Of a stretch of DNA of 64,000 nt, positions 1-8,951 are shown piece by piece. Source of the stretch: Enterobacter sp. BIGb0383 (GTDB lineage Bacteria > Pseudomonadota > Gammaproteobacteria > Enterobacterales > Enterobacteriaceae); NCBI RefSeq assembly GCF_003751845.1, contig NZ_RJKQ01000001.1, positions 1 to 64,000 on the forward strand, in the 5' to 3' direction. The translations under genes were made by a program, and so were the position numbers. The notes beneath the pieces were generated by a model. That model saw nothing but the letters and a program-made list of their open reading frames with translations, had not been told where the DNA came from and searched no databases. Position 1 is the stretch's first letter. Every line of letters starts with the position of its first letter.

Positions 1-1206
1 GCCGTGGAGTCCCTGTGGCGGGGCGCGAAGTCGCTGGTGGATAAAACCGATTTCCGCCAGAACGTCAGAATCGAGCTGCTGGATCTGTCAAAAGACGATC
101 TGCGTCAGGATTTTGAGGATGCCCCGGAAGTTATCCAGAGCGGCCTCTATCTGCAGACCTACGTGGCGGAATACGACACCCCCGGCGGGGAGCCGATTGG
201 GGCGCTGATTTCCGCCTACGAATTTGACGCCTCGGCGCAGGATGTGGCCCTGCTGCGCACGATTTCCAAAGTCTCGGCGGCGGCGCATATGCCGTTTATC
301 GGCTCCGCCGGTCCGGCGTTCTTCCTGAAAGAGAGCATGGAAGAAGTGGCGGCCATCAAGGATATCGGCAACTACTTCGACCGCGCGGAATACATCAAGT
401 GGAAATCCTTCCGCGACACGGACGATTCCCGCTATATCGGTCTGGTGATGCCGCGGGTGCTCGGACGTCTGCCCTATGGTCCGGATACGGTGCCGGTCCG
501 CAGCTTTAACTATCTTGAAGAGGTTAAGGGGCCGGATCACGACAAATACCTGTGGGCCAACGCCTCGTTCGCCTTCGCGGCGAATATGGTGCGCAGCTTT
601 ATCAACAACGGCTGGTGCGTGCAGATCCGCGGTCCGCAGGCGGGTGGCGCGGTGCAGGATCTGCCGATCCATCTGTACGATCTGGGTACCGGCAATCAGG
701 TAAAAATCCCGTCAGAGGTGATGATCCCGGAAACCCGCGAGTTTGAGTTTGCCAACCTCGGCTTTATCCCGCTGTCGTACTACAAAAACCGGGACTACGC
801 CTGCTTCTTCTCGGCGAACTCGACCCAGAAACCGGCGCTGTACGACACCGCGGATGCGACGGCGAACAGCCGTATCAACGCCCGGCTGCCGTATATCTTC
901 CTGCTGTCGCGCATTGCTCACTACCTGAAGCTTATCCAGCGAGAAAATATCGGCACCACCAAAGACCGGCGTCTGCTGGAGCTGGAGCTGAACACCTGGG
1001 TGCGGGGTCTGGTGACGGAGATGACGGATCCGGGGGATGAACTGCAGGCATCTCACCCGCTGCGGGATGCGAAAGTGGTGGTGGAGGACATTGAGGACAA
1101 TCCGGGCTTCTTCCGGGTGAAACTCTATGCGGTGCCGCATTTCCAGGTCGAAGGGATGGACGTCAACCTGTCTCTGGTTTCTCAGATGCCGAAGGCGAAA
1201 GCATAA
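1..1206 (+). CDS. tssC: TssC, T6SS contractile sheath large subunit (5' end outside window)
   Basis: Large subunit of the T6SS sheath, which forms a tube with TssB around Hcp and contracts in the cytoplasm to fire the spike. The reading frame is open from base 1, so the N-terminus and start lie upstream; the 401 codons seen are most of the roughly 500 usual for the family. Recognisable family segments are LWRGAKSLVDKTDF near the start and the C-terminal VKLYAVPHFQVEGMDVNLSLVSQMP. It is followed 12 bases later by tssK, the standard order. tssB is expected just upstream but is not visible. Frame and identity are clear. Confidence 0.95.
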   Translation, partial: AVESLWRGAKSLVDKTDFRQNVRIELLDLSKDDLRQDFEDAPEVIQSGLYLQTYVAEYDTPGGEPIGALISAYEFDASAQDVALLRTISKVSAAAHMPFIGSAGPAFFLKESMEEVAAIKDIGNYFDRAEYIKWKSFRDTDDSRYIGLVMPRVLGRLPYGPDTVPVRSFNYLEEVKGPDHDKYLWANASFAFAANMVRSFINNGWCVQIRGPQAGGAVQDLPIHLYDLGTGNQVKIPSEVMIPETREFEFANLGFIPLSYYKNRDYACFFSANSTQKPALYDTADATANSRINARLPYIFLLSRIAHYLKLIQRENIGTTKDRRLLELELNTWVRGLVTEMTDPGDELQASHPLRDAKVVVEDIEDNPGFFRVKLYAVPHFQVEGMDVNLSLVSQMPKAKA

Positions 1207-1218
1207 GGCAGGACGCTG

Positions 1219-2559
1219 ATGAAAACGGAACAACCGTTGTGGGGCAGGGGGATCATGGTCTCGCCCCAGCATTTTCAGCAGCAGGCCGCTTATGCGGCCT
1301 GGTCCGCTGAATGTATTGCTCAAAGAGGGCTTAACCATCCCTGGGGGGTGATTGAGTCTACGTTTGAACCGGAGGCGCTGAAACTTGGCCGTCTGCAGGC
1401 CCGTCGGTTGCTTATTCGGTTTCAGGATGGGGTGCTGATTGATACCGATAATGCCGACGCACTGCCTCCGGTATTGTCGCTGGACGGCAACGCACAGGAT
1501 GCTGTCGTTGTGCTGGCACTGCCGCTGATGCGCGCGAACGGTGGTAACTGCCTGAAGCCGGACGAGGTCGCCGAACGGCCGGTGCGCTATCGTCAGCGCT
1601 GGCACGATGTTCGCAATCAGTTTGGCGACGATACCCGCCAGATTGCCGTGATGCAGCCCGAACTGACCCTGCGTTTTGCGCATCAGGACAACAGCGATTA
1701 CCTGACGTGTCCGCTGGCGCACCTTCAGCAGGATTCACAGGGTACCTGGACTCTCAATGACGCGTATCTGCCGCCGATACTCACCCTCCAGAGCAGCCGC
1801 TGGCTAATGACGCAGCTGGAATTGCTTATGGTCCAGCTGCGGGCCCGTCTGACTCGTCTGATGGCGATGCGCCGTGAAAGCAACGAACGCATGGCCGACT
1901 TCGCGGTGGCGGATGTCTCTCTGTTCTGGCTGCTCAATGCACTGAATAGCGCAGAGCCGGTGCTCGGGCAGTTTCAACGCTCTGCGCAGAGTGCGCCAGA
2001 GCGCCTCTATCCGGAGCTGGCGCGTCTGGCCGGTAGCCTGCTGACCTTTTCACTCGACCACCAGGTGAGTGCCATTCCGCCCTATCAGCATCAGCAGCTC
2101 AATGCGGTATTTCCGCCGCTGTTTGACCTGCTGAGTGATTTGCTGGAAGCCAGTCTGCCGTCGCGGGTGGTATTCATTGAGCTGACCCATGACAAACGGC
2201 TGCGGCAGTGGCAGGCCCGGTTAGAGGATCCGCGCCTGCGCGAAGGGGCCGACTATTATCTCTCCGTGCGTTCACCCATCCCGGTGGCGCAGCTCCAGGA
2301 GCAGTTCCCGCAGCAGTGTCGCGTGGGCAGCCCGGATTTCGTCACGAGTCTGGTGAATGCCTCCCGTCAGGGGATCCCTCTCAAAGCGCTGCGTCATGTC
2401 CCGGCCGCCATTCCGCTGCGTCTGGAAAATCAGTACTTCTCCCTCGACCTGTCGCACCCGGCGGCAAAAGAGATGCTGGAAAGCGGCAGCTGCATGTTCT
2501 ACACCCCCGGCATGCTCGGCGAGCCTGAACTTGAACTTTATGCGGTACTGAGAACATGA
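1219..2559 (+). CDS. tssK: TssK, T6SS baseplate subunit
   Basis: Trimeric baseplate protein that links the TssF/TssG wedge to the membrane complex (TssL and TssM cytosolic parts). The product is 446 residues, the normal size. The family opening is visible (QPLWGRGIMVSPQHFQQQ near residues 5-22), as is the C-terminal head ending in ELYAVLRT. ATG 1219 lies 12 bases after the tssC stop. Its last codon overlaps the start of tssL by 4 bases (ATGA), indicating translational coupling. Confidence 0.95.
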   Translation: MKTEQPLWGRGIMVSPQHFQQQAAYAAWSAECIAQRGLNHPWGVIESTFEPEALKLGRLQARRLLIRFQDGVLIDTDNADALPPVLSLDGNAQDAVVVLALPLMRANGGNCLKPDEVAERPVRYRQRWHDVRNQFGDDTRQIAVMQPELTLRFAHQDNSDYLTCPLAHLQQDSQGTWTLNDAYLPPILTLQSSRWLMTQLELLMVQLRARLTRLMAMRRESNERMADFAVADVSLFWLLNALNSAEPVLGQFQRSAQSAPERLYPELARLAGSLLTFSLDHQVSAIPPYQHQQLNAVFPPLFDLLSDLLEASLPSRVVFIELTHDKRLRQWQARLEDPRLREGADYYLSVRSPIPVAQLQEQFPQQCRVGSPDFVTSLVNASRQGIPLKALRHVPAAIPLRLENQYFSLDLSHPAAKEMLESGSCMFYTPGMLGEPELELYAVLRT

Positions 2560-3245
2560 GCGAACGTAAACGCGGTATGACCGCGCCCATTGATATCGAT
2601 GCGTTGCTACAGGATACCTGGCTACAGGTGATTAGCCTGCGTCACGGGCCTAAATTTAACGAAGGGGAGGGAAGGACGCTGTGGGAACGCTGCCTGGCGG
2701 ACGTCGAACGCGTGCAGCAGGCGCTGAGAGAGGCTGAGCTGGATGCGGCAAGCTGCCGGCATATTCTTACCGCCCAGTGTGCGTTGCTGGATGAGGTCGT
2801 AAAAGGTCGGGGCGTGCAGGATGACGCCTGCGTTCAGTGGTATGACATCCCTCTGCAGGGGCATTTTCTCGGCACTATGGAAGCCGGGGATACCCTCTGC
2901 GACCGAATGCGCGATGTCCTGCGTGAACCCGCACCGGAGCCGGTGGTACTGACCTGCTTTCAGCGGGTGATGCTGCTGGGTTTTCTCGGAAGCTTTCGCA
3001 CGCTGGATGACCCGGAGCGGCAAAGGCTGGTCAACGCTCTCGGGGAGCTGGTCGCGCCTTTTAACGGCCCGCCGGAGCGCCCCGTTCTGGCGGAAAGCCA
3101 GGCGCGCAGTCGTCTCGGCGGCTGGCTCTCCTGGTGGCCAACTCGTCTCGGTCTGAGCGTGTTGTTTCTCGCCTTACTCTGGTGGGGGCTTAATCACTGG
3201 CTGGATCGGTCGCTGGCAATTCTGTTGCCCGGGACGGTGACATGA
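2556..3245 (+). CDS. tssL: TssL (DotU-type) inner-membrane protein
   Basis: Component of the T6SS membrane complex together with TssM and TssJ. 229 residues: a cytoplasmic helical hook domain (DotU family: CALLDEVV near residues 70-80, QRVMLLGFLGSFR near 145-160) followed by one C-terminal membrane helix (about residues 195-215, LGLSVLFLALLWWGL). No peptidoglycan-binding domain is fused; that role may be filled by the OmpA-like protein encoded next. Both ends overlap neighbouring genes by 4 bases. Confidence 0.93.
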   Translation: MSERKRGMTAPIDIDALLQDTWLQVISLRHGPKFNEGEGRTLWERCLADVERVQQALREAELDAASCRHILTAQCALLDEVVKGRGVQDDACVQWYDIPLQGHFLGTMEAGDTLCDRMRDVLREPAPEPVVLTCFQRVMLLGFLGSFRTLDDPERQRLVNALGELVAPFNGPPERPVLAESQARSRLGGWLSWWPTRLGLSVLFLALLWWGLNHWLDRSLAILLPGTVT

Positions 3246-4957
3246 ATCCTGTGCAACGGCGTCTGCTGGCCTTGTGGGCCGCGCTGTTGAGCGGCGTGGT
3301 CTGTCTGGGATTTCTGCCCCTGTCGCGTTTTACGGCGGCGCTGCTGTTGCTTGCTGTCTGGGGCGTGATTGCTGTGGTCTGGTATATCGTCCGTCGTCGG
3401 ACTGAGCATGGCGCAACCCTCAGCCTGGATAATCTGCCTGAGGCCACCTGGCGTCAGCCGGTGGTCATGGTCTGCGGCGATCTGCCTCAGGCGTGGCCTG
3501 AATCGTCACCGGTTATCGTGGCCGCCCACGGATGCTGGATCCGCATCGAAGCGGGGCAGGATGTGCAGGATGTCGCCCAACAGGTGCTCTGGCAGCGGCC
3601 GGACTGGGGGCGACAGCTGGCGGTGATGATTAACGTCTGTCCGCAGCAACAGGGCGATACGAAAGGGCTTTCCCGCCGTCTGCTGGCCCTGCGCTGGCAA
3701 ATCAGCCAGCTGCGCCGGGAAACCGGTCATTCGGTACCGCTGGTGCTGAACGGCCAGGTCGGTAGTGCCATGATGGACGCGATGCTCTGGCAGGTTGCTG
3801 CTCCTGGCGGCGGTATCAGCGTCTGGCAGGCATCCTCGGCCCCGCGTTCTGTTGCGGCCTGGGTCGCCAGCGGTGGCGCAGAGGCAATGCAGCAGCAGGT
3901 GCTGATGAACAGCCTGATGGACTGGTTCCACCAGCACGTCGAAAGGGTGTTTACCGGGGAAAATCCGGACGTCCCGCGGGTCATGCCGGGCCTCGTCCTC
4001 TGGGGCATGGGGCCGTCGATGGATCGCAGCCTGACGGCATCGGCCTGGAACGCCTGGTTGACCGAACGCACCGGCCTACGGGACGTGGCGGGCTGGCAGG
4101 CGATCGGTTCATCGGCTACTGAAACCTCGCTGTTCCCTGACTATATCCTGCCGCTGTTGCCGGAAGGCCGTGGGCTGACGCCTCGCCAGCGGATGTGGCG
4201 AGGTGGGCTGATGGCGTTCACTCTCGCAGCCACCGTCGCGCTGATCAGCAGCGGCTGGAACAACCGACAGCTCCTGCAGCGGCTGAGTTTTGACATTCAG
4301 CACTATGACCGAATCCCGATGGATGACCACGGGCCGAAAAAGGCTGCCGTCGGGGTGCTGCGCCAGGATGCGGCCGGGCTTGATGCCTGGGCGCGTAACG
4401 GAGAACCGTTACGCATGGGGCTTGGGCTCTATCAGGGAGCACGCCTGCGTATGCCCGTGCTGGATGCGATTCGCACTTACGTGCCGCCGCCCCCACCCCC
4501 ACCTCCGCCTGAGAAGTCCAGCCCGCCGGTGCCGAAAATTGTTCGCCTCGACAGCATGTCGCTGTTTGACTCCGGCAAATCGGTGCTTAAAACCGGTTCC
4601 ACCAAAATGCTGGTCAACTCCCTGGTGGGGATTAAAGCCCGTCCCGGCTGGCTCATTGTGGTCGCCGGACATACGGATAACACCGGTAATCCGCCGCTCA
4701 ATCAGACCCTCTCCCTGAAACGTGCCGAAGCGGTGCGCGACTGGATGCGCGATACCGGCGACGTGCCGGAAAGCTGTTTTGCCGTACAGGGCTATGGCGA
4801 AGGCCGCCCGATTGCAACCAACGATACGCCGGAAGGGCGGGCGCTTAACCGGCGAGTCGAAATCAGCCTGGTGCCGCAGGCAGACGCCTGTCTGACACCG
4901 GGCATTCCCCACGCGTTATCGCAGGATGATGACGTGACTCACCACAACATGGAGTAA
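3242..4957 (+). CDS. T6SS OmpA-family peptidoglycan-binding protein
   Basis: Probable envelope anchor of the T6SS. 571 residues: two N-terminal membrane helices (about residues 8-50), a middle region resembling the TssM-linked part of T6SS OmpA proteins, another hydrophobic helix near 318-340, a run of nine prolines near 415-423, then a C-terminal OmpA-like domain with the peptidoglycan-binding pattern (VVAGHTDNTG near 476-485 and ALNRRVEISL near 539-548). It overlaps tssL by 4 bases and sits just before hcp, the arrangement I recall for Klebsiella and Enterobacter T6SS clusters. The specific name varies between annotations, so no symbol is given. Confidence 0.88.
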   Translation: MNPVQRRLLALWAALLSGVVCLGFLPLSRFTAALLLLAVWGVIAVVWYIVRRRTEHGATLSLDNLPEATWRQPVVMVCGDLPQAWPESSPVIVAAHGCWIRIEAGQDVQDVAQQVLWQRPDWGRQLAVMINVCPQQQGDTKGLSRRLLALRWQISQLRRETGHSVPLVLNGQVGSAMMDAMLWQVAAPGGGISVWQASSAPRSVAAWVASGGAEAMQQQVLMNSLMDWFHQHVERVFTGENPDVPRVMPGLVLWGMGPSMDRSLTASAWNAWLTERTGLRDVAGWQAIGSSATETSLFPDYILPLLPEGRGLTPRQRMWRGGLMAFTLAATVALISSGWNNRQLLQRLSFDIQHYDRIPMDDHGPKKAAVGVLRQDAAGLDAWARNGEPLRMGLGLYQGARLRMPVLDAIRTYVPPPPPPPPPEKSSPPVPKIVRLDSMSLFDSGKSVLKTGSTKMLVNSLVGIKARPGWLIVVAGHTDNTGNPPLNQTLSLKRAEAVRDWMRDTGDVPESCFAVQGYGEGRPIATNDTPEGRALNRRVEISLVPQADACLTPGIPHALSQDDDVTHHNME

Positions 4958-4962
4958 TTACG

Positions 4963-5454
4963 ATGGCAATTCCCGTTTATCTTTGGCTTAAGGACGACGG
5001 CGGTGCGGACATCAAAGGATCGGTGGACGTTCAGGACCGTGAAGGCAGTATCGAAGTGGTCGCACAGGAACATAAGCTCTACATCCCGACCGACAACAAC
5101 ACCGGCAAACTGACCGGCACCCGTATCCACACCCCGTTCCTGATTACCAAGGAGACTGACTCCTCCAGCCCCTATCTCTACAAGGCCGTTACCACCGGGC
5201 AGACCCTGAAGTCCGCGGAGTTTAAATGGTACTGCATTAACGATGCGGGTCAGGAAGTGGAGTACTTCAACACCAAACTCGAGAACGTGAAGGTGGTGAA
5301 AGTGAATCCGGTGATGCACGACATCAAGGATCCCGCTTACGAGAAGCATAACCACCTTGAGCAGATCGAACTGCGCTACGAAAAAATCACCTGGACCTAC
5401 AAAGACGGCAACATCATTCATTCCGATTCCTGGAATGAGCGCGCAACCGCCTAA
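4963..5454 (+). CDS. hcp: Hcp, T6SS inner tube protein
   Basis: Hexamer-forming inner tube protein, also the marker secreted protein of T6SS. 163 residues, a normal length, with family segments MAIPVYLWLKDDGG at the start and the central LYKAVTTGQTLKSAEFKWY. It begins 5 bases after the OmpA-like gene. A strong intrinsic terminator directly follows, so hcp can end a transcript separately from vgrG, a common way to make Hcp in excess. Confidence 0.96.
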   Translation: MAIPVYLWLKDDGGADIKGSVDVQDREGSIEVVAQEHKLYIPTDNNTGKLTGTRIHTPFLITKETDSSSPYLYKAVTTGQTLKSAEFKWYCINDAGQEVEYFNTKLENVKVVKVNPVMHDIKDPAYEKHNHLEQIELRYEKITWTYKDGNIIHSDSWNERATA

Positions 5455-5460
5455 ACCTCA

Positions 5461-5492
5461 GACGGGCAGAGCGTCTCTGCCCGTCTTTTTTT
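5461..5492 (+). terminator. Intrinsic terminator after hcp
   Basis: Perfect 11-bp arms GACGGGCAGAG (5461-5471) and CTCTGCCCGTC (5475-5485), a 3-base loop, then seven T residues. It separates the structural operon ending in hcp from the vgrG/effector block. Confidence 0.93.
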
Positions 5493-5632
5493 GCTGAGCG
5501 TCTGCCAGAACGGGCGCTGAGTAAAGACGTCACCATCGAAGAAATCTGACCTGATGCGCTTTGGGTCCCTTACTTAAAGGAACAGCGAGGGGCGGTAGCG
5601 TGTCTGAAGGTCCCGGACAGAAGGAGAGACTT

Positions 5633-8005
5633 ATGAGTGCCGATCCGATCACCCGCTTTAGTCACAGCCACCATCTGCTGACGGTCAAAGCCTGCGAGGC
5701 AGAGCTGGATGTGCTGGCCTTTGAGGGGAAAGAAGCCCTGAGCCAGCCGTTCAGCTATCGCATTGAATTTACCAGCCCGGACCACGCGATTGCCCGGGAG
5801 ACGATGCTGATGAAAAAAGCCTCCCTGACGCTGCAGGCCCCGGTAGATAAGGGCTTCGGGATTAAAATACAGCAGCCGGTCCGGGTGGTTCAGGGCGTGG
5901 TCACCGGGTTTGAACGCCTCGGCACCTCCAGGGATGAGACCCACTACGCCCTGACGCTCCAGCCACGGCTGGCGCTGCTTGACCGCTCGCACCAGAACGC
6001 TATCTATCAGGATATGTCCGTCCCGCAGATTGTGGAAAAAATCCTCCGCGAGCGGCACGCCATGCGCGGGCAGGACTTTCTGTTCTCGCTGACCCGGGAG
6101 TATCCACGACGGGAGCAGGTGATGCAGTACGGCGAGGACGACCTGCACTTTATCACCCGTCTGCTGGGAGAGGTGGGGATCTGGTTCCGCTTCACCACCG
6201 ATACCCGGCTGAAGATCGACGTGGTGGAGTTTTACGACGCCCGCCAGGGGTACGAGAAAGGGCTGGTCCTGCCGTCGGTCCCGCCGTCCGGTCAGCACGC
6301 CGCCGGGATGGATTCGGTCTGGGCGATGGAGAGCCACCACCGGGTGGTGGAAAAAGAGGTCAGCACCCGGGACTACAACTACCGTGAGGCGATGGAGGAC
6401 ATGACCACCCGGGTGGATGCGACCCGGGGCGACGCCACCACCTACGGCGAGGCGTATCACTATGCGGACAACTACCTGACGCCGGGCAGTCTCTACGACC
6501 GCAACCCGTCCCCGGAGTCGGGAGCGTTTTATGCCCGCATCCGGCATGAACGTTATCTGAACGGCCAGACGCAGCTGTCAGGCACCACCAGCAGCCCGAT
6601 GCTCTCCCCGGGGCGGACGCTGAAGGTCACCGGCGGGTATGAAGTGGCGGAGACCTTCAGCCAGGGCGTGGCGATCGTCGGGATGACCAGCCATGCGCGC
6701 CGCGACGAAGATTTCAGGGTTCACTTCAGCGCCATCCCCGACAGCGTGGATTACGGTTTTCGGCCGCAGCCCGGCCAGCGCCCGATCATGGCGGGAACGC
6801 TGCCCGCGCGGGTGACCAGCACCACCGAAAACGACACCTATGGTCATATCGACAGGGACGGCCGCTACCGGGTGAATATGCTGTTTGACCGTGAGACCTG
6901 GGACACGGGATACGAAAGCCTGTGGGTCCGCCAGTCCCGCCCGTACGCGGGCGACACCTACGGCCTGCATCTGCCCCTGCTGGCGGGCACCGAAGTGGCG
7001 ATTGGTTTTGAAGACGGCAACCCGGACCGGCCCTATATCGCCGGGGTCCTCCACGACTCGGCCCATCCGGACCACGTCACCATCCGCAACTATAAACGTA
7101 ACGTCCTGCGGACCCCGGCCAACAACAAAATCCGCCTCGACGACAGCCGGGGCCAGGAGCATATCAAGATCTCGACGGAGTATGGGGGCAAAAGCCAGCT
7201 CAGCCTCGGACATCTGGTGGATGCGGAGAAGAAGAAGCGGGGAGAGGGGTTTGAGCTGAGGACGGACAGTTGGGGGGCGATACGGGCGCTGAAGGGGCTG
7301 TTTATCTCTGCGGACGGCCAGGCGAAGGCACAGGGGCTGGTGCTGGAGATGGAGCCGGCCATTAACCTGATTAAAGGTGCCGTACAGCAGGTCACGGAAT
7401 GGGGAGAGATCGCAGAGAGCCACCGTAACTTACAGCCTGATGCGCAAAGCTTACAGAGCTATCTGAAGGCGGCCGAGCGGCTTCAACAGCCCTCTATGCT
7501 GCTTACGGCACCCGATGGCGTGGGTATTGTTAGCCCAGAAACCGTCATGTTACAGGCAGGCAAAGCGCTCTATGCCCAAAGTATGGGTGAAGTTCATATT
7601 GCCGGTAGTCAACGGATTGCGCTTAATGCGAATCAGGCTATTTCTTTACTGTCACAAACTGAGGGGGTAAGGATTGTCTCGGGCAAAGGTCCCTTCGAAC
7701 TGGAATCACACGCGGAAACGCTTTCTGCGACTGCATTAAAAGATTTAACTCTCCAGTCTACACAGGGACATTTGCAGTTGACGGCCAAAAATGGCATTAC
7801 CCTGGCATGCGGTGGTGCCTATATTCGGTTATCTCCCAATGGTCAAATTGAAATACACGGACCAGGTTTATTAAACCTGAAAGGGAACCATGTTATGGAA
7901 GGGCCGACCAGTCAGGATTTCCCTTTGCCAGAATTACCGCAATCGATATGTAAAGAGTGTCTGCAAAAAGCGCAAAAAGCTGCTGCCGGGTTTGTGCCTC
8001 GCTAA
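5633..8005 (+). CDS. vgrG: VgrG, T6SS spike protein
   Basis: Trimeric puncturing spike at the tip of the T6SS tube, carrying effectors. 790 residues from ATG 5633, chosen because AAGGAGAG precedes it by 5-10 bases; an upstream in-frame start lacks such a site. Domains: gp27-like part (about residues 10-370), gp5/OB-fold region (about 400-470, with LPLLAGTEVAIGFEDGNPDRPYI), then the DUF2345 beta-helix (about 480-770). No C-terminal enzyme domain is fused; the short tail ends in CKECLQKAQKAAAG. The DUF4123 adaptor and Tle1 effector downstream suggest that this VgrG loads Tle1. Confidence 0.95.
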   Translation: MSADPITRFSHSHHLLTVKACEAELDVLAFEGKEALSQPFSYRIEFTSPDHAIARETMLMKKASLTLQAPVDKGFGIKIQQPVRVVQGVVTGFERLGTSRDETHYALTLQPRLALLDRSHQNAIYQDMSVPQIVEKILRERHAMRGQDFLFSLTREYPRREQVMQYGEDDLHFITRLLGEVGIWFRFTTDTRLKIDVVEFYDARQGYEKGLVLPSVPPSGQHAAGMDSVWAMESHHRVVEKEVSTRDYNYREAMEDMTTRVDATRGDATTYGEAYHYADNYLTPGSLYDRNPSPESGAFYARIRHERYLNGQTQLSGTTSSPMLSPGRTLKVTGGYEVAETFSQGVAIVGMTSHARRDEDFRVHFSAIPDSVDYGFRPQPGQRPIMAGTLPARVTSTTENDTYGHIDRDGRYRVNMLFDRETWDTGYESLWVRQSRPYAGDTYGLHLPLLAGTEVAIGFEDGNPDRPYIAGVLHDSAHPDHVTIRNYKRNVLRTPANNKIRLDDSRGQEHIKISTEYGGKSQLSLGHLVDAEKKKRGEGFELRTDSWGAIRALKGLFISADGQAKAQGLVLEMEPAINLIKGAVQQVTEWGEIAESHRNLQPDAQSLQSYLKAAERLQQPSMLLTAPDGVGIVSPETVMLQAGKALYAQSMGEVHIAGSQRIALNANQAISLLSQTEGVRIVSGKGPFELESHAETLSATALKDLTLQSTQGHLQLTAKNGITLACGGAYIRLSPNGQIEIHGPGLLNLKGNHVMEGPTSQDFPLPELPQSICKECLQKAQKAAAGFVPR

Positions 8006-8021
8006 TCAATAAGGAAATGAG

Positions 8022-8792
8022 ATGGATGACAACACCGAGGTTTCAATATCGAGATGGCTAACACAGATTGAACAGGTTTGTACCCGCCTGGGCATTTTTT
8101 CAGTCAATGTTATTGTTGATCAGGCGGGGGATATTCCCTCTTTGGTTCATGATTTAAAGCGTTTTAAACCTCCAGTCGACTGGGTTTCACTGCTGGAAAA
8201 TGAACCAGAAAATGAATTCATTGATGATGCGCCGCTGTTCCTGCAGCTAAGGCTTGATATATGGCAGCATAAAGAGTGGCTATCTGCGTTGCTCAGGCAA
8301 TATTACTCTCCTGCTCGAATACTGGTATTTCTATCTGCTAATAGCTTTAGTCTGCTTGCTAAACATCTGCAGGCATTAACCATTGCTGAGTGGGAAGGCC
8401 GAAAGGGGTTAATGCGTTTCTATGATACGCGAGTATTTCCAACGTTAATCGAGTCCGTGCTTACCGAACAACAGAAACATTATTTTTTAGCCGTCGCGCG
8501 GTTATGGACCTGGCGTAATCGCGATGGGCACGTCGTTTGGTTATCCGGTGAAAATGAGGGGTATGACTTCCGGGATACGGTGTTACTCGCAATAGATGAT
8601 GCACAATATAACCAGTTAGGGATTATGAGTGATATAGATGAGTTTGTTGGTGAATATCAAACTAAATATCCAGAATTTACACCGCAGTTGTTATTCGAGC
8701 GATTATGGCAAGGGTCGCAGGAGACGGATGGAAGAACGGTGCTGGATAGTGAGAGTTTTTTTATCGAGTATTTATCCGGAATAGTAAAGTAA
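8022..8792 (+). CDS. DUF4123 T6SS effector adaptor/chaperone
   Basis: 256-residue protein resembling DUF4123 (Tap/TEC) adaptors, which bind an effector and load it on a VgrG tip. Visible support: position between vgrG and a lipase effector, size, the acidic and aromatic composition, and the pattern LFLQLRLDIWQHKEW followed by LLRQYYSPARILVFLSA and later RFYDTRVFPTLIESVL. It starts 16 bases after vgrG. The family call rests on context and pattern memory rather than a search. Confidence 0.75.
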   Translation: MDDNTEVSISRWLTQIEQVCTRLGIFSVNVIVDQAGDIPSLVHDLKRFKPPVDWVSLLENEPENEFIDDAPLFLQLRLDIWQHKEWLSALLRQYYSPARILVFLSANSFSLLAKHLQALTIAEWEGRKGLMRFYDTRVFPTLIESVLTEQQKHYFLAVARLWTWRNRDGHVVWLSGENEGYDFRDTVLLAIDDAQYNQLGIMSDIDEFVGEYQTKYPEFTPQLLFERLWQGSQETDGRTVLDSESFFIEYLSGIVK

Positions 8793-8951
8793 TCGTGAAA
8801 TTTTTCTTAAATCATTGGTGATAATCCCGTTAAGAGGAGTCGCTGAACTGTCCATGATTATCCTGTAATCAGAGCAAGGTCACCGCCTAATGCAGCTAAT
8901 TAAGTCAGCGTATTCGATTAAAGAACGTTATAATATGGAGGAATCCGTAAA

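Noticed and set aside
627-637. CCGCGGTCCGC, similar to the tailocin box
   Set aside because: It lies inside the tssC coding sequence, lacks the TAA start of the box and has no -10 at the right distance; chance match in GC-rich codons.
712-1722. Minus-strand open frame across the tssC-tssK junction
   Set aside because: It crosses two known genes antisense and shows no protein family features.
4482-4510. Proline-codon run as a slippage or assembly artefact
   Set aside because: Codons for proline are mixed (CCG, CCC, CCA, CCT), so it is a real flexible linker before the OmpA domain.
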